64,000 nt of DNA, taken from Flavobacteriia bacterium 40-80 (GTDB lineage Bacteria; Bacteroidota; Bacteroidia; Flavobacteriales_D; Crocinitomicaceae). Below the pieces are notes generated by a model. That model was given only the letters and a program-made list of their open reading frames with translations. It was not told where the DNA came from and searched no databases. A program made the position numbers and the translations under genes. The stretch spans positions 124,001-188,000 of the forward strand of contig MKVF01000021.1 of NCBI GenBank assembly GCA_001899145.1, read 5' to 3'. Below are positions 55,795 through 63,577 of the stretch, in pieces; positions within the stretch are counted from its first letter, which is position 1, and each line of letters begins with the position of its first letter.

Positions 55795-56043
55795 ATGAAA
55801 AAGATTTTTATTGTTTTAAGCGTAGTGACGTTTTCATTTTCCCTGACATCCTGTAAAAAGGACTATTCATGCGCCTGCACATGGGAAGAAGCGCACGGTA
55901 GCCATCACCATGATGAATCACAGACATTTGCGTTGGGAAAATTAGACAAGCAGGATGCAGAATCGGCTTGTAACAAGGAAAAGGCAGCGATTGCTACTCA
56001 TGCGGACAATACCAATATCGAATGTGCTCTTAAAAGCAATTAA
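55795..56043 (+). CDS. Cys/His-rich lipoprotein, probable metal binder
   Basis: The start at ATG 55795 gives an 82-residue protein with a lipoprotein signal peptide (MKKIFIVLSVVTFSFSLTSC). The mature part has CACTWEEAHGSHHHDESQ near its N-terminus and two more cysteines further on (SACNKEK and IECALKSN). The histidine cluster suggests metal binding. It lies directly after the large palindrome, so I infer zinc-dependent control. No family recognised. Confidence 0.65.
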   Translation: MKKIFIVLSVVTFSFSLTSCKKDYSCACTWEEAHGSHHHDESQTFALGKLDKQDAESACNKEKAAIATHADNTNIECALKSN

Positions 56044-56098
56044 ACAAAACAGACAAAGTTATTCCGCCTTACAAGATAAACTGCATAGATTCTGTTTG

Positions 56099-56135
56099 AG
56101 ATAATCCGGACATTTCGTTCGGATTATTTTTTATT
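56099..56135. terminator. Terminator of the lipoprotein gene
   Basis: ATAATCCG pairs with CGGATTAT across an 11-base loop and is followed by TTTTTTATT. The Fur-like gene (stop at 56131) is convergent and partly overlaps. Confidence 0.75.
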
Positions 56136-56514
56136 GACAATCCGGACAGATACCGGATAAGGTAAAGTTCATTTCTTTCACCTGGTAATTTTTGGGAAGC
56201 TTAAAACGCGGCTCAATGTTTTCCAGACAGGTTACTTTTTTGCATTGTTCACAGCTGAAATGAGCATGGTTATGTGTATGATGCTCTTCTGCGGAACAGG
56301 AATGGCAGGCAGCATACTTTACAATTCCCTCCAGATTGACTACTTTGTGAATCTGATCCTCTGAAATCAACCGTTCCAAAACACGATAGATCGTTACACG
56401 GTCACACAATCCGTTTAATTCTGATTGAATTTCAGCATGTGACAAAGCAACAGGAGAATGATTAATTAATTTTAAAATCTCCGTTTTGGCAACTGTATTT
56501 CTGATAGCTTTCAT
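56131..56514 (-). CDS. Fur-family metalloregulator, probably zinc type (Zur-like)
   Basis: The 127-residue protein has a winged-helix N-terminus (ALSHAEIQSELNGLCDRVTIYRVLERLI) and a dimerisation domain with two CxxC pairs for structural zinc (FSCEQC and ICPDCQ). Between them is a cysteine- and histidine-rich segment CHSCSAEEHHTHNHAHFSC that resembles the regulatory metal site. The family includes Fur, Zur and PerR; the COG0523 and His-rich lipoprotein genes next to it favour Zur. It is encoded convergent to the lipoprotein gene and its own promoter region (56515-56558) shows no clear operator. Confidence 0.8.
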   Translation of the reverse strand: MKAIRNTVAKTEILKLINHSPVALSHAEIQSELNGLCDRVTIYRVLERLISEDQIHKVVNLEGIVKYAACHSCSAEEHHTHNHAHFSCEQCKKVTCLENIEPRFKLPKNYQVKEMNFTLSGICPDCQ

Positions 56515-56558
56515 TAATTTCTCCTATACTATGTACAAATTTAGCAAAAAGAATATTT

Positions 56559-57224
56559 TCAGGGAAGCATTAATTTTTCCACTAACAACCGTTCCGTAAC
56601 CTTGCTGCTTAAGACTTCATTCATTTTGTTATCGTAGCTCACAATCATTGTCTGATCAAACGGCTCGATCGAATGAATTCTGATTGTCAGCCCCAGGTGC
56701 AGTTCTTTTGAATTTAAGAACCGGAGAAAATCTTCTGAAGAGTTCATCACTGCGGACAATCTGACCTCGGTATCCGGGACGCATTCACTTAATTTCAGGT
56801 ATTCTTTCCAGACAATATTTCCGTCCTTATCCGGGATGGGCGAACCATGAGGATCTATTTTAGGATGACCCAAAATTTCATCCATTTTATCGAAAAATTC
56901 GGGAGACCTGACATGCTCCACCTGCTCCGCGATCTCATGAACCGATTCCCAGCCGAATCCCATTTTTTCTACCAGGAACATCTCAGTCAGTCGGTGCTTA
57001 CGAATAATCAGGGCTGCTTCTTTTTTACCCGATTCAGTTAAACGAAGAGGTTTATAGCTTTGATAATCAACCAGCTCTTTTGCTGCCAGCTTTTTCATCA
57101 TGCTCGTAACAGTTGGCATCTTGATATTCAGATGCTTGGACAGGTCGTTGACATTCACCTCACCTTTCTCATTGGTAAGCGTGAACATTGCTTTCAAATA
57201 GTTTTCCTCCGTCAACGAATTCAT
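56559..57224 (-). CDS. MntR/DtxR-family metal-dependent repressor
   Basis: The 221-residue protein has the DtxR winged-helix domain (VNVNDLSKHLNIKMPTVTSMMKKLAAKELV), a metal-binding/dimerisation domain with HEIAEQVEHV and HPKIDPHGSPIP, and a C-terminal SH3-like (FeoA-like) domain. Aligned by eye with DtxR, the Cys102 position is Glu in AEQVEH, as in manganese-sensing MntR (ExxEH), so Mn(II) is a likelier co-repressor than Fe(II). It is divergent from the TonB receptor gene, with a 16-bp palindrome in between. Confidence 0.83.
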   Translation of the reverse strand: MNSLTEENYLKAMFTLTNEKGEVNVNDLSKHLNIKMPTVTSMMKKLAAKELVDYQSYKPLRLTESGKKEAALIIRKHRLTEMFLVEKMGFGWESVHEIAEQVEHVRSPEFFDKMDEILGHPKIDPHGSPIPDKDGNIVWKEYLKLSECVPDTEVRLSAVMNSSEDFLRFLNSKELHLGLTIRIHSIEPFDQTMIVSYDNKMNEVLSSKVTERLLVEKLMLP

Positions 57225-57275
57225 CCTGCCAAGTTAAGCATTCCATTCTCTAAAAAGAAATTTTTCATAAAAACA

Positions 57276-57306
57276 TTTGTTAGATTAATCTAACTTTATA
57301 TTTTTG
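57276..57306 (+). promoter_or_regulatory. TonB-receptor promoter with DtxR/MntR operator in its spacer
   Basis: TTTG at 57276-57279 and TATTTTTG at 57299-57306 are separated by exactly 19 bases. GTTAGATTAATCTAAC (57279-57294), a perfect 16-bp palindrome of DtxR-box type, fills the spacer. The regulator's gene starts 55 bases to the left on the other strand. Binding would block the promoter. Confidence 0.75.
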
Positions 57307-57331
57307 CAAAACAAACTTTAAAAATAAGTGT

Positions 57332-59638
57332 ATGTTTAAATATTTATTTTTTCTTTTCGGCTGCACATTCATTTTATCCATAAATGTTTCTGCTTACGGT
57401 CAGGAACAGGAGATGAATTTAAGAGGGAAGGTCGTTTCTGAAGGAAGAGGCGTGGAAGCTGCTGCAGTAACCCTGAGAGGTTCTTCCTTTTCTGTGAAGA
57501 GTGATGCGGAGGGAAAATTTGAATTTAATAATGTTCCGGCCGGAAACTATATTTTAACAGTTAGTGCTGCTGATTATGAGAAGTTTGAAAAATCAGTTGC
57601 TCTTTTCCGGGATACGGATCTGAGTGTAGAGCTTAATAAAATAAGCTCTTCGTTAGATGAGGTTGTAATTTCCGGAACAATGAAAGAAGTTTCCAAGCTC
57701 GAGAGCCCGGTTCCGGTTGAGGTTTATACCTCCAAATTTTTTAAAGCCAATCCCACACCTTCGTTATTTGATGCTTTACAGAATATCAATGGCGTCCGGC
57801 CTCAGCTAAATTGCAATATCTGCAATACGGGCGATATTCATATCAACGGCTTGGAAGGACCTTACACAATGATTTTAATTGACGGAATGCCAATCGTCAG
57901 CGGATTGGCGACTGTTTACGGATTATCGGGAATTCCACAGGCACTTATTGAGCGGGTGGAAATAGTGAAAGGTCCCGCGTCCACGCTTTACGGAAGTGAA
58001 GCAGTTGGCGGACTGATCAATATTATTACGAAAAAACCTTCCAATTCCCCTTTATTTTCAGCAGATGTGTTTGGTACTTCATGGGGTGAAATTACAGCGG
58101 ATGTCGCAGGTAAATTTAAAGCAGGAAAGAAAGCGCAGTCACTGATGGGAATCAACTATTTTAACTATCAGATCCCTATAGACAATAACAAAGATGGATT
58201 TACAGATGTAACACTGCAGAACAGGATTTCTGTTTTTAATAAATGGAATTTTAGCAGAAAAAATAACCGGATATTCTCACTTGCGGCGCGTTACGTCTAT
58301 GAAGACCGCTGGGGAGGCGAAATGAGCTGGTCTAAAAAGTACAGAGGCGGAGATGAGGTGTATGGTGAAAGCATTTATACCAATCGCTGGGAAATTTTCG
58401 GAACATACCAGCTGCCGGTAAAAGAAAAGATTCTTTTTCAGTTCAGCGCAAACGGACATGACCAGAACAGTGTGTATGGTAATACTTCTTATATAGCACA
58501 GCAATATGTCGGATTCGGCCAGTTCTACTGGGATAAAAAAATTAAAAATCACGATTTGCTGGTCGGAACAACATTTCGATATACGTATTACGACGACAAT
58601 ACTCCTGCGACCGCTGTTTCTGATTCGGCAGGAACGGGGAAAAACAATCCTTCCAATACGTATCTTCCGGGGATTTTTGTACAGGACGAGATCCGGCTGA
58701 ATGATCAGAATAAATTGCTGTTAGGTGTTCGCTATGATTATAATTCCATTCATGGAAGCATTTTCACGCCACGGCTGAATTACAAATGGAGCTCTGAAAA
58801 TAAAAAAAATGTGCTTAGAGTGAGTGTTGGAAATGGTTATCGCGTAGCGAATGTGTTTACCGAAGATCATGCTGCGTTGACAGGCGCGAGAAAAGTGGAA
58901 TTTCTGGAAGACCTTAAACCGGAAACTTCCTGGAACGGAAATATCAATTTTGTCAAAAAAATGTTTCTGAAAAACGGTTCCATTATCGGGCTGGACGCAA
59001 CAGTATTCTATACTTATTTCACGAATAAGATCATTGCCGATTATGACACAGATCCCAACAAGATCATATACGATAATCTGAAGGGTTATGCCGTTTCACG
59101 GGGTATCTCCCTGAATATGGACATCGTATTTCCTTTTGGATTGAAAATGCTTTTAGGCGGTACCTACATGGATGTTTACAGTATGAAAGACAATAACCGT
59201 GTAAGACAATTATTCACGGAAAAATTCACGGGAACCTGGACAATCGGTTATACGGTTCCGAATACACAGCTGACGATTGATTACACGGGAAATGTGTACA
59301 GTCCTATGCGTCTGCCTTTATTGAGCGAACAAGATCCGAGGAGTGAATACTCACCTTGGTGGAGCATTCAGAATATCCAGATTACCTATAAATTCAAAAA
59401 AGGTCTTGAAATTTACGGCGGAGTTAAAAATCTGCTGAACTGGACGCCCAACAAGGGAAATCCGTTTATTATCGCACGTGCTTTCGATCCGTTTGACAAA
59501 AATGTTCAGTTTGATGCAAACGGTCAGGCAATGATAACTCCTGATAATCCTTACGGGCTGACCTTTGACCCTTCGTATGTGTATGGGCCTAATCAGGGAA
59601 TAAGAGGTTTTCTGGGAGTTCGGTGGACAATTAACTGA
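57332..59638 (+). CDS. TonB-dependent outer-membrane receptor with CxxC in the plug
   Basis: The 768-residue protein has a signal peptide, an N-terminal carboxypeptidase-like regulatory domain (LRGKVVSEGRGVEAAAVTLRG to LSVELNKI), the plug domain (EIVISGT region, LIDGMPIVSGLATVYGLSG, IERVEIVKGPASTLYGSEAVGGLINIIT) and a 22-strand barrel. The plug contains LNCNICNTGDIHINGLEG, a CxxC. It takes up a substrate using TonB energy; substrate unknown, but its promoter is covered by a DtxR/MntR-type operator, so a metal or metal complex is likely. Followed by a thioredoxin-like partner gene after seven bases. Confidence 0.92.
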   Translation: MFKYLFFLFGCTFILSINVSAYGQEQEMNLRGKVVSEGRGVEAAAVTLRGSSFSVKSDAEGKFEFNNVPAGNYILTVSAADYEKFEKSVALFRDTDLSVELNKISSSLDEVVISGTMKEVSKLESPVPVEVYTSKFFKANPTPSLFDALQNINGVRPQLNCNICNTGDIHINGLEGPYTMILIDGMPIVSGLATVYGLSGIPQALIERVEIVKGPASTLYGSEAVGGLINIITKKPSNSPLFSADVFGTSWGEITADVAGKFKAGKKAQSLMGINYFNYQIPIDNNKDGFTDVTLQNRISVFNKWNFSRKNNRIFSLAARYVYEDRWGGEMSWSKKYRGGDEVYGESIYTNRWEIFGTYQLPVKEKILFQFSANGHDQNSVYGNTSYIAQQYVGFGQFYWDKKIKNHDLLVGTTFRYTYYDDNTPATAVSDSAGTGKNNPSNTYLPGIFVQDEIRLNDQNKLLLGVRYDYNSIHGSIFTPRLNYKWSSENKKNVLRVSVGNGYRVANVFTEDHAALTGARKVEFLEDLKPETSWNGNINFVKKMFLKNGSIIGLDATVFYTYFTNKIIADYDTDPNKIIYDNLKGYAVSRGISLNMDIVFPFGLKMLLGGTYMDVYSMKDNNRVRQLFTEKFTGTWTIGYTVPNTQLTIDYTGNVYSPMRLPLLSEQDPRSEYSPWWSIQNIQITYKFKKGLEIYGGVKNLLNWTPNKGNPFIIARAFDPFDKNVQFDANGQAMITPDNPYGLTFDPSYVYGPNQGIRGFLGVRWTIN

Positions 59639-59645
59639 TGATTTT

Positions 59646-60140
59646 ATGGCAATTCAGTCAATCAGTAAATTAAGTAGCTTAGTGGCGGGGATATTGTTCT
59701 CGTCACTAACTGCTTTTTCCCAGCTGAAACAGTATTCTTTCGAACAAACAGACAGCTTACAGAAAACAGAAAGGAGAAATGTGGTCGTTTTCATACATAC
59801 CGATTGGTGCAGCTATTGCCAGGCAATGAAGAACATTACATTTGAAGATCAGAAAATCATTGAATCACTGAACAAAAATTATTGGTTTATCTCCCTCAAT
59901 GCGGAAGAGCAAAAGGATATCCGGTTCAATGGTCACATTTTCAAATACCGTCCGACCGGGAATAATGTCGGAATTCACGAGCTGGCGGAAGAGTTGGGAA
60001 CGATAGGGGACAAAATAGCTTATCCTGTACTGTGTATTCTGAGCCCGGACTGCGAAATTATTTTTCAATATAACCAGTACCTCGCTCCTGATGATTTACA
60101 ACGAATACTGGGTATAATTCCCGGAAAGAAAATCAAATAA
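59646..60140 (+). CDS. Periplasmic thioredoxin-fold protein
   Basis: The 164-residue protein has a signal peptide (about 25 residues, cleaved near SLTAFS) and a thioredoxin fold with the redox motif HTDWCSYCQAMK (CxxC) and the cis-Pro loop DKIAYPVLCIL. It is encoded seven bases after the TonB receptor gene, in the same operon, which suggests that it maintains cysteines of the receptor or of a metal handling partner in the periplasm. It may also be a disulfide reductase of wider range. Confidence 0.82.
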   Translation: MAIQSISKLSSLVAGILFSSLTAFSQLKQYSFEQTDSLQKTERRNVVVFIHTDWCSYCQAMKNITFEDQKIIESLNKNYWFISLNAEEQKDIRFNGHIFKYRPTGNNVGIHELAEELGTIGDKIAYPVLCILSPDCEIIFQYNQYLAPDDLQRILGIIPGKKIK

Positions 60141-60262
60141 TCAGCCTAAGCATTTCCACAGAAATGAATCCGGCTGCAAATGACTGATTCCGGCATACAC
60201 GGCTATCTCTTAAAATAACAGAAACAAAACGAACAAAACAGCCGATTCTGTCAATAATTACC

Positions 60263-60270
60263 TATTTTTG
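60263..60270 (+). promoter_or_regulatory. -7 promoter element of the TerC-family gene
   Basis: TATTTTTG is an exact TAnnTTTG match 20 bases before the ATG. No yybP-ykoY-like riboswitch is seen in the 150-base leader region. Confidence 0.55.
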
Positions 60271-60289
60271 TTGCTTTCAAAAGAAATAC

Positions 60290-61351
60290 ATGTTAAGTCA
60301 TCCGATGCTTATAGTTGCTTTTGCAGTAACGGTTATTTTTATGCTGTTACTGGATTTGGGGATCTTCCACAAGAAAAGCCATATTGTCAGCAGCAAGGAA
60401 TCATTGATCTGGACCATTGTCTGGATTACATTATCAATGCTGTTCAGCGGAGTTATTTATTTCACTTATAACATTCAGGATTCACATGCGTTAGCCATAG
60501 AGAAATTTGCACAATTTCAATCCGCGTACTGGATTGAAAAAGCCCTTTCAGTGGATAATCTCTTTGTCTTTGTGCTTGTTTTCAGGATGTTTAAAGTTCC
60601 CTCTGAAAATCAGCACAAGATACTGTTTTGGGGAATTATAGGAGCGCTGGTATTCCGTGCAGTTTTTATTTTCGCCGGAGTAGGGCTTATTAAGCTGACT
60701 TATTTGCCTGAGTTTTCAATTGGCTCATGGAATTTTACAATTGATCACAGTTCAGATGCCGTTTCTGATTTTGCGACAAAAACATTCTACCGTCCAAATG
60801 TCCTGTTGTTCTTATTTGGTGTATTTCTCCTGGTAGCCGGTATCAAATCCTGGTCAGCAAATAATGAGGAAGAGGAAGAAGAACAGGATTTTTCTAAAAA
60901 TATCGGGTCCAGGCTGGTTCATAAATTCTTTAAAGTCGCTCCGAATTTTGACGGTGATAAATTTTTTACCGTTCAAAACGGAATAAAAATGGCGACACCC
61001 ATGCTGGTTGTTATCATGGTGATTGAATTTACGGATTTATTATTTGCCGTAGATTCCATTCCGGCTATTTTCGCTATTGCACCGGATGATCCTTATATCT
61101 TATATTCTTCGAATATTTTCGCGATTCTCGGATTGCGGTCTTTGTATTTCCTGCTGGCAAATTTTATCAAAGTCTTCAACAAGCTGCATTACGGATTAGC
61201 AATTATTTTAAGCTTTATCGGCCTGAAAATGATCCTTTCTCCTTTCTATCATATTGAAGCGAGCCATTCATTGTTATTTGTCGGAAGTGTTTTGCTTATT
61301 TCAGTGATTTATTCCGTTTTATCCAACAAAAAAGAAAGCCATGAACATTAA
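60290..61351 (+). CDS. TerC/Alx-family membrane protein, probable manganese exporter
   Basis: The 353-residue protein has about eight or nine hydrophobic segments and the two acidic TerC motifs, [13 protein letters not shown] (about residue 88) and [13 protein letters not shown] (about residue 255). Alx and related proteins export manganese. That fits the MntR-like regulator 3 kb upstream, although no DtxR-type box is visible at its promoter. The gene overlaps engB by 11 bases. The long name Alx is preferred over tellurite resistance because the sequence is Alx-like in length. Confidence 0.88.
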   Translation: MLSHPMLIVAFAVTVIFMLLLDLGIFHKKSHIVSSKESLIWTIVWITLSMLFSGVIYFTYNIQDSHALAIEKFAQFQSAYWIEKALSVDNLFVFVLVFRMFKVPSENQHKILFWGIIGALVFRAVFIFAGVGLIKLTYLPEFSIGSWNFTIDHSSDAVSDFATKTFYRPNVLLFLFGVFLLVAGIKSWSANNEEEEEEQDFSKNIGSRLVHKFFKVAPNFDGDKFFTVQNGIKMATPMLVVIMVIEFTDLLFAVDSIPAIFAIAPDDPYILYSSNIFAILGLRSLYFLLANFIKVFNKLHYGLAIILSFIGLKMILSPFYHIEASHSLLFVGSVLLISVIYSVLSNKKESHEH

Positions 61352-61928
61352 ATCCGCAAAATTTCTTGTTAGCAACACCAATGTAAAGGACTGTCCGAAA
61401 ACAGACAAGCGGGAATTCGCGTTCATCGGCCGTTCAAATGTGGGTAAATCGTCATTGATTAATATGCTGACGGGACAGAATAAGCTGGCAAAAACCTCTC
61501 AGACTCCAGGAAAAACCCAGTTAATTAACCATTTTGAGATTAATGATTCCTGGTTTATAGTTGATTTACCGGGTTACGGTTATGCAAAAGTTTCTAAAAC
61601 ACAGCGGGAGAAATTCGGCCAGATGATCTCCGGATACCTGTTACACAGAGAAAACCTGATAACAACATTTGTGTTAGTGGACAGCCGCCTGGAACCGCAG
61701 AAAATCGATGTGGAATTTATGAATTGGTGCGGAGAAAAAGGAATTCCGTTTTCAATTGTTTTCACGAAAATTGACAAGCTCTCTTCTTCTGAGCTGCAAA
61801 AAAACCTGGCACGATATAAAAAGGAACTGCTAAAATTCTGGGAAGAGCTGCCGCCGGTTTTCACCACTTCCAGCGAATCTAAATTCGGCAGGGAAAAACT
61901 GCTGAATTATATTGAAACATTGCTTTAA
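61341..61928 (+). CDS. engB: Ribosome biogenesis GTPase EngB (YsxC/YihA)
   Basis: This 195-residue essential GTPase takes part in 50S assembly. It has the G1 P-loop [16 protein letters not shown], the G2/switch I region [13 protein letters not shown]3 [13 protein letters not shown]4 FTKIDKL and the C-terminal [12 protein letters not shown] (G5). Length and N-terminus are typical. Its first 11 bases overlap the TerC-family gene, so the two are co-transcribed, which is an unusual pairing. Confidence 0.95.
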   Translation: MNIKSAKFLVSNTNVKDCPKTDKREFAFIGRSNVGKSSLINMLTGQNKLAKTSQTPGKTQLINHFEINDSWFIVDLPGYGYAKVSKTQREKFGQMISGYLLHRENLITTFVLVDSRLEPQKIDVEFMNWCGEKGIPFSIVFTKIDKLSSSELQKNLARYKKELLKFWEELPPVFTTSSESKFGREKLLNYIETLL

Positions 61929-62039
61929 AACAATGTATAATAAAACAAAAATCCTTCTGACAATGTCAAGGGGATTAGTTTCCTTTTGATTTCTTTCCTG
62001 AATTCAGATAATAAGAAAGGTATGACGAGCTGCTCAGGA

Positions 62040-62321
62040 TTAATAATATACCTGATTCGTTTTTGCGTTTTGTTTATTGCGCTTTTCTGTCTGCTTAATT
62101 GTCTTTTTCACCTGCTTCGACTGAGATGCCCAATACTGCTTTTTAGCAAGCTTCAGGTATTTTTGGTCCTCTTTATATTTTTTGTATCGTTCTTTTTCGA
62201 TACTTTTGGAGGAATTCTTTGAAGCTTCCTTATTGTTGTCATCGCTAATTGTACCGGCAACACAATTTGGAGCTATAGAAACCGTTAATAACGTAATAAT
62301 TAATAGAATAGTGGTTTTCAT
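62040..62321 (-). CDS. Small basic secreted protein of unknown function
   Basis: I choose ATG 62321 because it begins a signal peptide (MKTTILLIITLLTVSIAPNC); a longer reading from 62450 is possible. The mature part of about 70 residues is very rich in Lys, Gln, Ser and Asn (SKSIEKERYKKYKEDQKYLKLAKKQYW), probably helical. No family is recognised. Its signal peptide may end in a lipoprotein Cys (NCVAG), but the motif is not clear. It is antisense to a flanking open reading stretch, and convergent with engB. Confidence 0.55.
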   Translation of the reverse strand: MKTTILLIITLLTVSIAPNCVAGTISDDNNKEASKNSSKSIEKERYKKYKEDQKYLKLAKKQYWASQSKQVKKTIKQTEKRNKQNAKTNQVYY

Positions 62322-62364
62322 GTGCGCAAAGGTATGGTGTAAATACGAAACGATATTTAAAAAA

Positions 62365-62775
62365 ATGTTAATTTTTGTTATCGTTGTAACTTTTTTAGGC
62401 TGTAAATCAACGAGAAGGAATCCGATACCCAATATTCCATTTGATATCACTATAAATATTACGCTTCCGGCGTATATAGATTTACAGAATGTCGGAAGTT
62501 ATGCGTATGTCACCGGCGGCAGCAAAGGACTTATCGTTTATAGAATGAGCTATGACCAGTTTGTGGCATTTGACCGGCATTCTCCTGCAGAGGCGAGCTT
62601 TAACTGTGATCAGCCATTAACACCTCGTGAAGAAAACTTTCTGGAACTTTCGGATAGTTGCTCGACTGCCCGGTTCTCACTTTTGGATGGCTCAGCGATT
62701 GAAGGCTCTGATGTCGGGCTGCGCCAGTACCTGACTTATTTTGACGGCGCAAATAAAGTGCGGATTTATAATTAA
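62365..62775 (+). CDS. Lipoprotein of unknown function
   Basis: The ATG at 62365 opens a lipoprotein signal peptide MLIFVIVVTFLGC, and the mature protein (about 125 residues) starts KSTRRNPIPNIPFDITINI. It is beta-rich with SYAYVTGGSKGLIVYRMS, two cysteines (SFNCDQ and SDSC) that could form a disulfide, and GLRQYLTYFDG near the end. Bacteroidota have many small lipoproteins of this kind; the function is unknown. It is divergent from the basic secreted protein gene. Confidence 0.65.
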   Translation: MLIFVIVVTFLGCKSTRRNPIPNIPFDITINITLPAYIDLQNVGSYAYVTGGSKGLIVYRMSYDQFVAFDRHSPAEASFNCDQPLTPREENFLELSDSCSTARFSLLDGSAIEGSDVGLRQYLTYFDGANKVRIYN

Positions 62776-62828
62776 AAAAGATCTGCGATTACGAAGCAGG
62801 ATTACAAATAATCTGTGATAAAAACAGA

Positions 62829-63146
62829 TTATCGTTTCTGGATACGAATAGAACGTGTTTTGTCCCCGGCTTTCAGCTCCAGCAAATAAAAGCCGCTTTC
62901 CAATTCCAGTACCGTAATGATCTGGGCATTGTGATATCCCTGCTGTACTACTTTGCCGTTCATGTCGATAATTTTATAGGTATCAACAATCTCCCCGTTT
63001 TTCAGAAAAAATATTTCTGTGGTCGGATTCGGAAAAACCTGCACATCTTCCAGCTTGGGCACCTCTGACAGCTGTTCAGAAAGATGTTGCCCGAATGAGG
63101 ATGACAGACAGCAAAAAAATACGGTGGTGGCAATCCAACTTTTCAT
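62829..63146 (-). CDS. Minimal T9SS protein: signal peptide plus sorting domain
   Basis: The 105-residue protein has only a signal peptide (MKSWIATTVFFCCLSSSFG), a linker of about 15 residues, and a complete T9SS type A sorting domain (VQVFPNPTTEIFFLKNGEIV to SIRIQKR). It carries no cargo domain in between. It may be a remnant of a larger gene, or a free sorting-domain protein that saturates or tunes the secretion machinery. Hairpin ATAATCTGT/ACAGATTAT lies at 62808-62832 next to the stop. Confidence 0.75.
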   Translation of the reverse strand: MKSWIATTVFFCCLSSSFGQHLSEQLSEVPKLEDVQVFPNPTTEIFFLKNGEIVDTYKIIDMNGKVVQQGYHNAQIITVLELESGFYLLELKAGDKTRSIRIQKR

Positions 63147-63194
63147 AACTTTGGTTTTACAATAACATAAGTGGCAACATAAAAAAAGTTACAG

Positions 63195-63542
63195 ATGAAA
63201 CTTTCAGAAAAGAACAAAGATTTTTTTGAAATGGTTTTTCAGGTAGTACAGCTGATTCCTCCCGGAAGAGTGACGAGCTACGGGGCAATTGCCAGGTATC
63301 TGGGAAGTCCTCAAAGTTCCCGGATGGTTGGATGGGCAATGCATGCTTCGCATCAGGTGCCGGGAATTCCTGCTCATCGGGTGGTGAACCGGATTGGTCT
63401 GTTAACGGGAAGAATACATTTCGATCCGCCTGAAATGATGGAAAAACGGTTGCAGCAAGAAGGGATCAGTGTGAAAAACGATGCCGTTGTGGATTTTAAG
63501 AAGATTTTTTGGGATCCGAATGTGGAGCTGGAGATAAAATAG
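63195..63542 (+). CDS. Alkyltransferase-like (ATL) DNA-damage-binding protein
   Basis: The 115-residue protein matches the MGMT C-terminal DNA-binding domain: LIPPGRVTSYGAIARYLG, SRMVGWAMHAS (the helix-turn-helix with Arg finger) and the active-site region PAHRVVNRIGLLTGR. The catalytic motif PCHRV is PAHRV, so Cys is replaced by Ala. ATL proteins bind O6-alkylguanine and flag it for nucleotide excision repair without transferring the alkyl group. Single gene in a small cluster. Confidence 0.9.
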   Translation: MKLSEKNKDFFEMVFQVVQLIPPGRVTSYGAIARYLGSPQSSRMVGWAMHASHQVPGIPAHRVVNRIGLLTGRIHFDPPEMMEKRLQQEGISVKNDAVVDFKKIFWDPNVELEIK

Positions 63543-63577
63543 CTTTTCCTCAAAAGAATAAACAGTATATTCGCACT

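Noticed and set aside
60141-60289. yybP-ykoY-type manganese riboswitch before the TerC/Alx gene
   Set aside because: I looked for the conserved paired element and found none. The promoter element lies just 20 bases before the ATG, so there is no room for a leader.
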